Source: Devosia sp. RR2S18
GTDB lineage: Bacteria > Pseudomonadota > Alphaproteobacteria > Rhizobiales > Devosiaceae
DNA length: 64,000 nucleotides
Direction of reading: 5' to 3'
Assembly (NCBI RefSeq): GCF_030177755.1
Contig: NZ_CP126539.1
Coordinates: forward strand, 434,001-498,000
Positions within the stretch are counted from its first letter, which is position 1, and each line of letters starts with the position of its first letter. The position numbers and the translations under genes are program-made. Shown piece by piece: positions 53,328 through 62,146 of the stretch. The notes beneath the pieces are model-generated. The model was not told the origin of the DNA. It made no database searches and was given only the letters and a program-made list of their open reading frames with translations.

Positions 53328-56309
53328 ATGAGTTTCCCGCCCGCCCAGACGGTCAAGGCGATCCTTGGCCCCACCAATACCGGCAAGACCTATTTTGCCA
53401 TCGAGCGCATGCTGGCCCATCCGTCGGGGATGATCGGCCTGCCGCTGCGCCTCCTCGCGCGTGAGGTCTATCAGCGCGTGGTCGAACGAGTAGGTGAACA
53501 GGCAGTTGCGCTCGTGACCGGGGAGGAGCGGATCGTTCCGGCCAAACCGCGCTTCTGGGTCTGCACAGTGGAAGCCATGCCTGTGGACATCCGCGTCGAC
53601 TGCGTTGCCATCGACGAGATCCAGACGGCCATCGACTTTTCGCGCGGTCACGTCTTCACCGACCGCATCCTCAATGCGCGGGGTACGCACGAGACACTGC
53701 TCCTGGGCTCGGCGACCATGGCCCCGGTGATCCGCCGGTTGCTGCCGCATGTCGACATCATCGACCGGCCGCGGTTCTCCCAGCTCACCTATGCCGGCTC
53801 CAAGAAGATTTCGCGGCAACCGGCCCGCAGCGCCATTGTCGCCTTTTCGGCGCGGCAGGTCTACGCCATCGCCGAGTTGATCCGGCGCGAACGCGGCGGT
53901 GCGGCCGTGGTGATGGGGGCGCTCAGCCCCCGCACCCGCAACGCGCAGGTCGATCTCTACCAGAATGGCGACGTCGATTTCCTGGTCGCGACCGATGCCA
54001 TCGGCATGGGCCTCAACCTTGACATCCATCATGTGGCCTTTGCCGACGACTCCAAATTCGATGGTCGGCTGAGCCGCGGCCTGACGCCAGCCGAGCTGGG
54101 CCAGATCGCTGGGCGGGCGGGTCGACATGCTCGCAACGGGACCTTCGGGGTGACCGGCGGCACGGAAGGGTTCGACGAGGAACTGGTAGTCCAGCTCGAA
54201 ACGCACGACTTCGACCCGATAAAAGTGCTGCAATGGCGCAACAACAGACTGGATTTCTCATCCATCGGTGCCCTGCGCGACAGCCTCGACATGCCGCCCG
54301 AGCACAAGAGCCTGACCCGGGTGCCGGTCGCCACCGACCAGCTGGCGCTGGAGTTCGTCGCCCGTAACGAAGCCGGCCAGCTGGCACGAGGGCTCGATGG
54401 AGCGCGGCTGCTTTGGGAATGCTGCCAGATCCCGGATTACCAGGGAATTTCACCGGCCAATCACGGCGAAATCGTCACGCGCATTTACTCGGATTTAGTC
54501 AAGCGCCGGCATGTGAACGAGGATTGGATTGCCGAGCAGGTGCGCTTTTGCGACAGTATCGCGGGCGACATCGATACCTTGTCGAACCGGATCAAGCAGA
54601 TTCGGACCTGGACCTTCGTCGCGAACCGTAAAAACTGGCTTGCAGACCCTTCACATTGGCGCGAAAAGACCCGAGACATTGAGGACCGGCTCAGCGACGC
54701 GCTGCATGAAAAACTGACTCAGCGCTTCGTTGACCGGCGCACTAGCGTCTTGCTGCGTCACCTGAAAGACAAACGTATGGCATCTCCCGAGATCAATGAG
54801 CGCGGCGAAGTGAGCCTGGAAGGGCATCTCATCGGCACGCTCGAAGGCTTCCGTTTCACGCTCGCCCGCAATGACGGGGATGCCGAAATCAAGGGACTGC
54901 GCTCCGCCGCCGATCAGGTGGTGGCGCCGGAAATCTCCAAGCGGGCCGATCGCCTGGCGGGCGCGCCCAATGAGGAGTTTGTGCTGGCCACCGATGGGCG
55001 GCTGCGCTGGAAGGGCGAAGTCATTGCCGAACTGCTCGAGGGAGATTCACTTTATCGCCCGCGCATCCTGATCCTGGCCGATGAAACGTTGACCGGGCCC
55101 GACCTGGAACGCGTGCAGGACCGGCTGAGCCTCTGGCTACGCCACCATATCAATACTGTGCTTGAAGGCGTGATGGCGCTCGAAGCGCCGGCTGATATCG
55201 AGGGTGCTGCCCGTGGCATCGCCTTCCAGCTCTTTGAGCATCTGGGGCTGTTGCCCCGGGGGCAGGTGGCGGACGAGGTGAAGAACCTCGACCAAGACGT
55301 GCGCGGCAAGATGCGCAAACTCGGCATCAAGTTCGGCGCTTACCACATCTATCTGCCGCTCAGCCTCAAGCCGGCGCCACGCGAATTGGCGCTGATCCTG
55401 TTTGCGCTCAAGCATGGCGGCGTGCGCCAGCCCGGCGTCACCGATATTCCCCATATCGTGCTGTCGGGGCGCACCAGCTTCGTCGTCGACCCGGAAGTCG
55501 ATACTCGCCTCTATGAGGTTGCGGGCTTCAAAGTGGCCGGTAAGCGCGCCGTTCGCGTCGATATCCTTGAACGCCTGGCCGATATTATCCGGCCGCTGAT
55601 CGCGGTGGATCCGACCCGCTACCAGGGCGAGCCCCCGGCGGGCGCAGCAGAAGGCAATGGCTTCCGCGTAACCGTGGAAATGACGAGCCTTTTGGGCTGT
55701 TCGGGCGAAGACTTCGCCTCGATCCTGGCTTCGCTGGGCTATCGCGTGAAGCGCACGCCCAAGGCAGCGCCGGTGGCGGCTGCCGCTGATGCCACCTCCG
55801 AAGCGCCAGCGCTTGAAGAGGTATTGAGCGAAAATCCAGCGACGACCGATGTTGCCGAGGAAGCGCCCTTGGAAGCGGTTGCCGCGGCGGAAGCGGCCCC
55901 GATCGCCTTTGAGGCCGACGTCCCAGCGACGACGATCGTCGAGGCTGCGCCCGAAGCAGCACCCGCCGCGCCGGCAGAGCCTGAATTCGACGAAATCTGG
56001 TATCCCGCCGGGCGGCGCCCCGACAATGCACGCCAGGCCAATCGCCGCCGCCCCGAGGGTGAGCCGGGCGAGACCCGGCAGCGCCAGCGTCCCGCTGCCA
56101 AGCGGCGGCCCGAAGGCGAAGTGCAGGATTTCACCAAGGCGCAGCATCTCAACGGGAATGGCAAGGGCAAGCCCAAGGCCGAGCGCCGCGACAAGCGTGA
56201 CGAACGGCCGCGCTTCGAGAGGCCGCGTGAGGAGAGGAAAGAAAAGGCGTTCGATCCGGACAGCCCCTTCGCCAAACTTGCGGCGCTACGCGACCGCAAG
56301 GCCGAGTAG
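53328..56309 (+). CDS. SUV3-type DEAD/DExH helicase
   Basis: A 993-residue helicase of the alphaproteobacterial SUV3/MgpS-like family. Walker A GPTNTGKT is at 14-21, DEIQ is motif II (about 97), SAT is motif III, and a RecA2 half with QIAGRAGRHA follows. After about residue 400 a family-specific C-terminal module follows. The last 190 residues are Ala/Glu-rich then Arg/Lys-rich low complexity. Mitochondrial SUV3 degrades and remodels RNA, so a role in RNA metabolism is inferred. It lies 4 bases before the S4 gene. Confidence 0.88.
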   Translation: MSFPPAQTVKAILGPTNTGKTYFAIERMLAHPSGMIGLPLRLLAREVYQRVVERVGEQAVALVTGEERIVPAKPRFWVCTVEAMPVDIRVDCVAIDEIQTAIDFSRGHVFTDRILNARGTHETLLLGSATMAPVIRRLLPHVDIIDRPRFSQLTYAGSKKISRQPARSAIVAFSARQVYAIAELIRRERGGAAVVMGALSPRTRNAQVDLYQNGDVDFLVATDAIGMGLNLDIHHVAFADDSKFDGRLSRGLTPAELGQIAGRAGRHARNGTFGVTGGTEGFDEELVVQLETHDFDPIKVLQWRNNRLDFSSIGALRDSLDMPPEHKSLTRVPVATDQLALEFVARNEAGQLARGLDGARLLWECCQIPDYQGISPANHGEIVTRIYSDLVKRRHVNEDWIAEQVRFCDSIAGDIDTLSNRIKQIRTWTFVANRKNWLADPSHWREKTRDIEDRLSDALHEKLTQRFVDRRTSVLLRHLKDKRMASPEINERGEVSLEGHLIGTLEGFRFTLARNDGDAEIKGLRSAADQVVAPEISKRADRLAGAPNEEFVLATDGRLRWKGEVIAELLEGDSLYRPRILILADETLTGPDLERVQDRLSLWLRHHINTVLEGVMALEAPADIEGAARGIAFQLFEHLGLLPRGQVADEVKNLDQDVRGKMRKLGIKFGAYHIYLPLSLKPAPRELALILFALKHGGVRQPGVTDIPHIVLSGRTSFVVDPEVDTRLYEVAGFKVAGKRAVRVDILERLADIIRPLIAVDPTRYQGEPPAGAAEGNGFRVTVEMTSLLGCSGEDFASILASLGYRVKRTPKAAPVAAAADATSEAPALEEVLSENPATTDVAEEAPLEAVAAAEAAPIAFEADVPATTIVEAAPEAAPAAPAEPEFDEIWYPAGRRPDNARQANRRRPEGEPGETRQRQRPAAKRRPEGEVQDFTKAQHLNGNGKGKPKAERRDKRDERPRFERPREERKEKAFDPDSPFAKLAALRDRKAE

Positions 56310-56312
56310 AGC

Positions 56313-56729
56313 TTGGCGGGGATTGCCCAGACGCCGCTGCGCAAGGAGCGGCTCGATAAGTTCCTGTTCTTCTCGCGCGCGCTCAAGTCGCGCACACTGG
56401 CGCAAAAGTTCATCGAAACGGGTGCCATCCGGGTCAATGCCGAGCGCACCGACCGCAGCGATCACAAGATCGGTGCCGGCGATGTGCTAACAATGACGCT
56501 ACATGGTCGGGTGCTGATCTGGCGTATCCTTGATCCGGGCGTGCGCCGAGGTCCGGCCAGCGAAGCGGCGACGCTCTATGAAGACCTCTCGCCTGCGCCG
56601 CTGCCCAAAGAAGAGTTGAGCCCCTTTGAGCGGGCGACGGGCGAACGCCTGCCGGGCAGCGGGCGGCCGACCAAGAAGGAGCGGCGGGAGACCGATCGGC
56701 TCCTGGGGGAGTTCGACGACGAGCTTTAG
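56313..56729 (+). CDS. S4-domain RNA-binding protein (Hsp15-like)
   Basis: A 138-residue protein with an N-terminal S4 domain (LDKFLFFSRALKSRTLAQKFIETGAIRVN, about 10-55) as in Hsp15, which binds 50S-peptidyl-tRNA complexes in heat stress. The C-terminal half is charged and Pro-rich. TTG 56313 directly after the helicase stop is the start, and no ATG serves better. It is the second gene of a helicase-S4 pair, consistent with a shared RNA role. Confidence 0.83.
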   Translation: MAGIAQTPLRKERLDKFLFFSRALKSRTLAQKFIETGAIRVNAERTDRSDHKIGAGDVLTMTLHGRVLIWRILDPGVRRGPASEAATLYEDLSPAPLPKEELSPFERATGERLPGSGRPTKKERRETDRLLGEFDDEL

Positions 56730-56858
56730 GCGACCTTTGGGCAAGCATTTCCTGCTGGCCTTGCTTGAGGCAATTGCTTGCCTGCTCGGCGCCTTGCGAT
56801 GAATGGCAAAAGGGTTTAGCACCGGACCCGTTGAGACCCCGCCCGGACTGCCGCCTAG

Positions 56859-57197
56859 ATGACCTATATCGTCACCGACAACTGCATCGCCTGCAAGTAC
56901 ACCGACTGCGTGGAAGTGTGCCCCGTGGATTGTTTCTACGAGGGCGAGAACATGCTGGTGATCCATCCCGACGAGTGCATCGACTGCGGCGTGTGCGAAC
57001 CGGAGTGCCCGGCCGAGGCGATCAAGCCGGACACCGAGAGCGGGCTCGACGAATGGCTGGCGCTCAACACCAAATATGCCTCGATCTGGCCCAACCTCAC
57101 CGAGCGTCGTGAGCCGCTGCCCGAAGCCAAGGAACGCGACGGGGAAGAGGGTAAGCTCGCCAAATACTTCTCCGAGGCTCCCGGCGAAGGCGACTAG
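56859..57197 (+). CDS. fdxA: 7Fe ferredoxin FdxA
   Basis: A 112-residue ferredoxin of the FdI type with a [3Fe-4S] and a [4Fe-4S] cluster. The motif [17 protein letters not shown], then [16 protein letters not shown], matches Azotobacter FdI closely in pattern. The C-terminal 50 residues are the usual extension. Start ATG 56859. It precedes carD in this order of bacteria. Electron partners are unknown. Confidence 0.93.
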   Translation: MTYIVTDNCIACKYTDCVEVCPVDCFYEGENMLVIHPDECIDCGVCEPECPAEAIKPDTESGLDEWLALNTKYASIWPNLTERREPLPEAKERDGEEGKLAKYFSEAPGEGD

Positions 57198-57296
57198 CCC
57201 GCGCGCCTGCCGTCACGACCGCGCGCCTGACGTCACGAACTTGTCATAGTCCCGTAGGGTCAGACAAGGCCGCTTTGGGCCGGTGATTCGTAGCTT

Positions 57297-57325
57297 TTGA
57301 TTTTGCTGATTTTTTGTGCTATGGT
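57297..57325 (+). promoter_or_regulatory. sigma70-type promoter ahead of carD
   Basis: -35 TTGATT (57297-57302), 17-base spacer, -10 TATGGT (57320-57325). The expected start near 57332 is three bases before the ATG at 57335, so the small upstream ORF would be close to leaderless. Confidence 0.55.
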
Positions 57326-57334
57326 CTTTCCCAT

Positions 57335-57367
57335 ATGCAGTTGAGCTCGTCACCAGCCCGTGCCTGA
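57335..57367 (+). CDS. candidate 10-residue upstream ORF (leader peptide)
   Basis: ATG CAG TTG then three serine codons, and a TGA. The ten-residue product ends in SSSPARA. Its stop codon lies in the loop of the following terminator, so translation could alter terminator folding. No ribosome site precedes it; the promoter start suggests a nearly leaderless message. It is hypothetical and no homologue is known to me. Confidence 0.35.
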   Translation: MQLSSSPARA

Positions 57368-57382
57368 TGGCACGATTTTTTT
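57359..57382 (+). terminator. intrinsic terminator inside carD leader
   Basis: A 6-bp perfect stem CGTGCC/GGCACG with a TGAT loop, then A and seven T's. It would end a transcript of about 50 bases, either a small RNA or an attenuated carD message. Confidence 0.7.
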
Positions 57383-57523
57383 GACAACATCGTCCGATGC
57401 ATGGCGCTCCGGGAAACGCGGACCTGGTGGCACCTGGAGTTTGACTGCCGTGTAGCAGAGTAGGTTGGACGGACCTTCCCGCCAGGAACCGTTCATCAGG
57501 GCGTCAACAAGGAGTTCCATTTA

Positions 57524-58093
57524 ATGGTAGCCAAGAAGTCACAGCAGCGGCTTGGGTTCAAGACGGGCGAATATGTCGTCTATCCGGCGCATGGCGTCGG
57601 TGTGATCGTCTCGATCGAGGAACAAGAAGTTGCCGGCCTGACGCTCGAACTGTTCGTGATCAGCTTCGAGCAGGACAAGCTGACGCTGCGCGTCCCGGTC
57701 GCCAAGATCAAGTCCGTTGGTATGCGCAAGCTGGCCGAGGATGATCTGGTCACTCAGGCACTCACCACCGTAACCGGCCGGGCGCGCGTCAAGCGTACCA
57801 TGTGGTCGCGTCGCGCCCAGGAATATGAAGCCAAGATCAATTCTGGCGATCTGATCGCCATTTCGGAAGTGGTGCGCGACCTCTACCGCTCCGAAGAGCA
57901 GCCCGAGCAGAGCTATTCGGAACGCCAGCTGTTCGAGCAGGCCATGGACCGCATGAGCCGCGAAATCGGTGCTGTCAACAAGCTGACGCTGACCGAAGCC
58001 GTGCAGCTGATCGAAAAGAACCTCGCCAAGAGCCCCAAGCGGACCAAGGCCGAGGCTGCCAATGAAGATGGCGACGAGGAAGCTGCCGCCTAA
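57524..58093 (+). CDS. carD: CarD-family transcriptional regulator
   Basis: A 189-residue RNA polymerase-binding regulator. The N-terminal RID domain begins FKTGEYVVYPAHGVGVIVSIEEQ, and the C-terminal helical part (about 75-165) is the DNA-binding region typical of CarD/CdnL. It binds the beta subunit and stabilises open promoters. The C-terminal 25 residues are acidic. Start ATG 57524 with AAGGAG. Its leader carries a promoter and an intrinsic terminator. A rho-independent terminator follows. Confidence 0.92.
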   Translation: MVAKKSQQRLGFKTGEYVVYPAHGVGVIVSIEEQEVAGLTLELFVISFEQDKLTLRVPVAKIKSVGMRKLAEDDLVTQALTTVTGRARVKRTMWSRRAQEYEAKINSGDLIAISEVVRDLYRSEEQPEQSYSERQLFEQAMDRMSREIGAVNKLTLTEAVQLIEKNLAKSPKRTKAEAANEDGDEEAAA

Positions 58094-58118
58094 GAGTAGG
58101 CTGGTTTTTCTGATGTTC

Positions 58119-58151
58119 AAAGGCCGGCGGAAACGCCGGCCTTTTCTTTTT
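58119..58151 (+). terminator. rho-independent terminator of carD
   Basis: An 11-bp perfect stem (AAAGGCCGGCG/CGCCGGCCTTT) with a GAAA loop, then T-rich tail TTTTCTTTTTT. Confidence 0.93.
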
Positions 58152-58160
58152 TCGAAATCA

Positions 58161-59195
58161 TCAATGGGGTGCTGGTCCCACGACCCTGACGCCGGCCGTT
58201 CGCAGCCGGACCTCAGGGGTAGCCAGGCATGAGGCGACGGTCTCATAGCCTGGAGCACCCGAGCAGGGCAGGACAATTGTGGGTGGGCTGTGGTTCGGCG
58301 GGCAGAGAATGATGGTCTCGTTGGGACCCACTTCCTCAAGGTCCAGGATCAGCGAAGAGCGCGTCATCACAAAAAGTGGCCGCGCTGTGGTTGGCCGGCG
58401 CCGCAGATAGGCGGCAAGCGCGCTCTGGGTTTCCCGGCCAAGGTCCTGCTCCACCATGTCAATGACCAGGGGCGCGGAGCTTGCGGCCTCCAATTCCAGC
58501 AGCAGCGCTGTCAGTGCCGGTGAGGGGGCGGCACCCTCGTCGATGAGCCAGGTCTGCGCTGCGTTCACACGCAGCTGGAGCGATGGGTCGCTTTCAAGGC
58601 GCGCTTGCACCAGGCCGGGTGCGATTTCCAAGCGGTCGAGAGCGAGAAACTGCGCGCCTGGCATCGCCTCGGCGAGCTTTATCGCGAGCCGGGTCTTGCC
58701 GCTCCCCAGCGGGCCGATGATGTAGTTGACCGCCCTGATCTCTCGTAACTCGAAGCGCTCGCCGCCCCAGGGCCAGGGTAGCTCTATCGCCAGGCTGGCT
58801 GGCGGCGAAGGCGCTACGGCGTGCAGCAGTTCTCCGACGCGCGCCGTTCTGCCTTGTGCCAGCTCGGCCCGAATATGGCGCACAGCTGCGATGGCACCAG
58901 TGGTGCGGCGCACCTCCTCCTCTAGTCGCTCCTGGTGCAGGGCCAGCGCCTGCGCCAGATCGCTGCCATCTCCCGCCAGGAGGCGCTCGATAGCCGCAAG
59001 GCTGAGGCCAAGCGAACGGAGCGTCTTTATCTCTGCTATGCGCGCGACCTCATCTGGTCCGTAGGTGCGCCACCCGCTTGCGGTTCGCACGGGCGAGAGC
59101 AGGCCGCGTTGCTCATAAAGGCGCAGCGCCTTGGTTGAAACGCCGAACCTGGCGGCGACATCGGCAGGGCTGAGGAATTGGGCGGATGCGTGCAC
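58161..59195 (-). CDS. MerR-family regulator fused to a P-loop ATPase domain
   Basis: A 344-residue protein. Residues 8-75 are a MerR winged HTH (VAARFGVSTKALRLYEQRGLL), 75-115 a dimerisation coiled coil. From about 135 on there is an ABC-like P-loop domain: Walker A GPLGSGKT at 161-168 and Walker B LVIDMVEQD at 243-251, with D246. Where an ABC signature would lie there is PSPALTALLLELE instead, so it is not a transport ATPase. Start GTG 59195. The ATPase module may sense nucleotide or ligand; partners are unknown. It is on the minus strand opposite carD with no clear target gene. Confidence 0.75.
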   Translation of the reverse strand: MHASAQFLSPADVAARFGVSTKALRLYEQRGLLSPVRTASGWRTYGPDEVARIAEIKTLRSLGLSLAAIERLLAGDGSDLAQALALHQERLEEEVRRTTGAIAAVRHIRAELAQGRTARVGELLHAVAPSPPASLAIELPWPWGGERFELREIRAVNYIIGPLGSGKTRLAIKLAEAMPGAQFLALDRLEIAPGLVQARLESDPSLQLRVNAAQTWLIDEGAAPSPALTALLLELEAASSAPLVIDMVEQDLGRETQSALAAYLRRRPTTARPLFVMTRSSLILDLEEVGPNETIILCPPNHSPPTIVLPCSGAPGYETVASCLATPEVRLRTAGVRVVGPAPH

Positions 59196-59275
59196 GACTC
59201 ACCTCTCGAACTTGTGTCCGCCGCTCTTATCGGGCCGGCCCCAAGGGACGGGTCAAGATGCATTGAGCTGCAGGG

Positions 59276-60106
59276 TCAGCCGTTCCCCAGCACGTCGCGT
59301 AGGCTGATCTTGGCGCTGCCGGGCTTGAGGGGTTGTTGCTGGCTTTCGTGTGGCGCCCAGCCGGAGAGCCAGATGATGTCGAGCGTGGCGCGGACGCGGC
59401 CATCGGGATCGGCGTCCTGCGCCGCGTAGGCATTGGCGGCCGCCGCGAGCAGGGACGGCGTGGCGAGGCCGCGTGGCCGATCCATGAGCGGGTTGGCGGC
59501 GCCCAGTGTCTTGAGTTCTGCCATCAGGGCGAACGGGGTGGAGTAGCGCACGGCGTGGCTGTCGACATCGGCAACCGGGAGGGCAAGGCCGGCGCGCTGC
59601 AGCAAGGCGCCGGCATCGCGGACCTGGATCATGGGTGCAACACGGGGCGCCGCGCCACCCAAAATGAGGCTGTCGGCGGAAAGAAAGGCCTCGCGCAATT
59701 CGCTGAGCGTATTGCCGCCCAGAGTGGCCACTAGCAGAAGCCCATCGGGCGCGAGGCGGGCGCGCAAGCGGGCGAGATAGCCCGGGACGTCATTGACGGC
59801 CTGGAGGTGCAGCAGCGAGACGATGAGGTTGTAGTCGGTGGCCGCGATAGGCGGCAGGTCGTCGTTATGGCCGAAAGCGGCAAGCCGCTCGAAGGCGACA
59901 GTGCTGCTGGCAGTCTGCGCGGTTTCGGGTAGCAATTCGGGGTTGGGCCCGATGATCAGGGCCTTGGGAAAGTCGCGGATGAGGGTTGCGAGCCGCTCAT
60001 GGAGATCGGCGAGCACGAGATCGGTGACGAAGTCGATTGCGGGCCCTCGCTTCGCCTGGCGGCGGGCAATCAGGACCGTGTCGAATATTTGCGGGGGTTG
60101 CGTCAT
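59276..60106 (-). CDS. class I SAM-dependent methyltransferase (NDUFAF5-like)
   Basis: A 276-residue protein with a methyltransferase fold related to NDUFAF5/BioC. The strand-turn ALIIGPNPELLP replaces the common GxGxG, so binding of SAM is inferred. The segments YNLIVSLLHLQAVNDVPGYLARL and LVATLGGNTLSELREAFL are typical. The mitochondrial homologue hydroxylates or modifies complex I; the bacterial role is unknown. It is divergent from comF. Start ATG 60106. Confidence 0.8.
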   Translation of the reverse strand: MTQPPQIFDTVLIARRQAKRGPAIDFVTDLVLADLHERLATLIRDFPKALIIGPNPELLPETAQTASSTVAFERLAAFGHNDDLPPIAATDYNLIVSLLHLQAVNDVPGYLARLRARLAPDGLLLVATLGGNTLSELREAFLSADSLILGGAAPRVAPMIQVRDAGALLQRAGLALPVADVDSHAVRYSTPFALMAELKTLGAANPLMDRPRGLATPSLLAAAANAYAAQDADPDGRVRATLDIIWLSGWAPHESQQQPLKPGSAKISLRDVLGNG

Positions 60107-60148
60107 GCTCTCTTGCGGCGGAATGCGGACGTGGCACTATCGATATCT

Positions 60149-60946
60149 ATGGAGAGCGCCGAGGGGCTTGTCAAAAGCGAGGGGCTGCGCAGCCGGCTTG
60201 GGAATGGCCTGCGGCGGCTTTCCGGCTTGGCGCTGGACATGCTCTACCCACCGGTGTGTCTGGCCTGTCAGGCGCCTACCGGGGTGGCGGACACACTCTG
60301 TGCCGGCTGCTTCACCAAATTGCGTCCGATAACCGCTCCCTATTGCCCGCGGCTGGGCATTCCGTTTGAGGTGAGCCTGGGCGAAGGGGCATTGTCGGCC
60401 GAAGCGCTCGCCGATCCGCCGCCCTTCGGCCGGGCGCGGGCCGCCGTCGTCTACAACGAGGTGGCCCGCAGCCTTGTTGGGCAGCTGAAATATGGAGATC
60501 GGCCCGAGCTTGCCAGTTTTTGCGCCCGGCTGATGGTGGGGGCGGGCCATGAATTCTGGGACGGCGCGCCGCTCCTGGTTCCTGTTCCTCTTCACCCCCG
60601 CCGATTGCGGGCTCGGCGCTACAATCAGTCGGCCGAACTGGCCCGCGTCTTGGGGGCTCTCACAAAGCTGCCGGTCGATGCCGATCTGGTCCGCCGCAAG
60701 AAACATACCCGCCAACAGGTGGGGCTCAGCGGCGCGGGCCGCGAGCGGAACGTAGCCGGGGCATTTGCCGTTCACCCCGACGTGCTGACGCGCGCCAAGG
60801 GACGGCGGATCATCCTGATCGATGACGTCTATACCACCGGGGCCACCATCAAGGCGGTGACACGGACGCTGCTCCGGGCGGGCATCGAAGCCATCGATGT
60901 CGTGACCTTTGCCCGCGTTGTGATCGGCGCAGACGAGACCATATAA
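60149..60946 (+). CDS. comF: ComF family protein (phosphoribosyltransferase-like)
   Basis: A 265-residue protein with an N-terminal zinc-binding segment (CLACQAPTG...CAGC) and a C-terminal phosphoribosyltransferase fold with the PRPP loop IILIDDVYTTGAT. ComF relates to DNA uptake in Gram-positives but its function in alphaproteobacteria is unclear. Start ATG 60149. The 42-base divergent gap to the methyltransferase gene leaves little space for both promoters. grxC follows 35 bases later. Confidence 0.87.
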   Translation: MESAEGLVKSEGLRSRLGNGLRRLSGLALDMLYPPVCLACQAPTGVADTLCAGCFTKLRPITAPYCPRLGIPFEVSLGEGALSAEALADPPPFGRARAAVVYNEVARSLVGQLKYGDRPELASFCARLMVGAGHEFWDGAPLLVPVPLHPRRLRARRYNQSAELARVLGALTKLPVDADLVRRKKHTRQQVGLSGAGRERNVAGAFAVHPDVLTRAKGRRIILIDDVYTTGATIKAVTRTLLRAGIEAIDVVTFARVVIGADETI

Positions 60947-60981
60947 GAGGCAGTGCCTCCATTCTTTGAGGAAGTTTCCAG

Positions 60982-61236
60982 ATGGCCCGGATTGAAATCT
61001 ACACCACCCCCACCTGTCCCTACTGCCACGCCGCCAAGTCGCTGCTGAAGGAAAAGGGCGCTGACTACACCGAGATCACCGTGCTCGATCCCGATCTCCG
61101 CTCGGCCATGACCGAACGGGCCCATGGCCGCCGCACCGTGCCGCAGATCTTCATCGACGATAGCCATATCGGGGGCTATGACGACATCGCAGCACTCGAC
61201 CGCCGGGGCGGGCTTGATCCGCTGTTGGCGCAATAG
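60982..61236 (+). CDS. grxC: glutaredoxin 3
   Basis: An 84-residue dithiol glutaredoxin with the active site CPYC (12-15) and the GSH-binding TVPQIFI and GGYDD segments. It reduces protein disulfides and mixed disulfides with glutathione. It sits in a row with comF, nitrilase and DUF1178, which recurs in this order. Two ChaC glutathione-degrading enzymes are elsewhere in this window. Confidence 0.94.
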   Translation: MARIEIYTTPTCPYCHAAKSLLKEKGADYTEITVLDPDLRSAMTERAHGRRTVPQIFIDDSHIGGYDDIAALDRRGGLDPLLAQ

Positions 61237-61262
61237 CCGCCGCCTTTTTCCGGAGTACCCGC

Positions 61263-62093
61263 TTGAAAATCGCCGCCATCCAAATGCAGTCGGGACTTGA
61301 TCCCGAGGCCAACCTTGCCGCACTCGAGCCCATGCTGGCCGAAGCGGCGGCGGCTGGCGCGCATTATGTGCTGACACCGGAAGTTACCATGATCTTTCCG
61401 GAGAACCGCGAGCAGTTGCGGAGCGTGGCCGCGCCATTCGAGGGCCATCCGCAATTGCAGCGTGTCGCCGAATTGGCGCGGGAGCACGGCATGTTCGTGC
61501 ATATCGGCTCGCTGGCGGTACCGCTCTCCGATGGCCGCTTTGCTAACCGTTCGGTGCTGTTTTCGCCTGAGGGGGAGATCGCTGCGACTTACGACAAGAT
61601 CCACCTGTTCGACGCAACTATCGCCGGGCTCAATGCCTATCGGGAAAGCGCGACCTACAGGGCCGGCGAAGTGGCTGTGACGGCGCAGGTGGGCGAGGCG
61701 AAGCTCGGCTTTGCCATTTGCTACGACATGCGCTTCCCGAGGCTTTTCAACAGCCTTGCTAATGCCGGCGCGTCCCTCTTGGCGGTTCCGGCGGCGTTCA
61801 CCGTGCCGACGGGGCAAGCGCATTGGCATGTGCTGCTGCGCGCCCGGGCGATCGAGACCGGCTCCTATGTGATTGCGGCAGCGCAGGGCGGGCAACATGC
61901 TAATGGCCGCGCGACCTACGGCCACTCGATCATCATTGATCCCTGGGGCCGGATCGTCGCCGAACTGGAGCATGACCGTCCCGGCGTTCTCCTCGCCGAT
62001 ATCGACCTCGCCCGAGTGACCGACGCACGCGAGCGTATTCCGGCCTTGGCCAATGCCCGCGACTTTGCCCCTCCTGCGGCATTGCAGGGCTAA
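61263..62093 (+). CDS. carbon-nitrogen hydrolase (deaminated glutathione amidase-like)
   Basis: A 276-residue nitrilase-superfamily enzyme. The catalytic triad is Glu in VLTPEVTM, Lys in YDKIHLF and Cys in AICYDMRF. It is Nit1/NitA-like: the family hydrolyses deaminated glutathione. Neighbouring grxC supports a glutathione link, but the substrate is inferred. Start TTG 61263 with GGAG eight bases upstream, 27 bases after grxC. Confidence 0.86.
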   Translation: MKIAAIQMQSGLDPEANLAALEPMLAEAAAAGAHYVLTPEVTMIFPENREQLRSVAAPFEGHPQLQRVAELAREHGMFVHIGSLAVPLSDGRFANRSVLFSPEGEIAATYDKIHLFDATIAGLNAYRESATYRAGEVAVTAQVGEAKLGFAICYDMRFPRLFNSLANAGASLLAVPAAFTVPTGQAHWHVLLRARAIETGSYVIAAAQGGQHANGRATYGHSIIIDPWGRIVAELEHDRPGVLLADIDLARVTDARERIPALANARDFAPPAALQG

Positions 62094-62146
62094 GCCTTGC
62101 GCCTATATGGAGGCTCAGGAGTGGTATTCAAACCGAAGTTTAGTCA

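Larger units (their letters stand above)
57198..57523. other. carD leader region
   Basis: A 326-base gap that holds a promoter (57297-57325), a ten-codon upstream frame (57335-57367), an intrinsic terminator (57359-57382), and a 140-base leader ending with AAGGAG about ten bases before the carD start. Confidence 0.7.
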
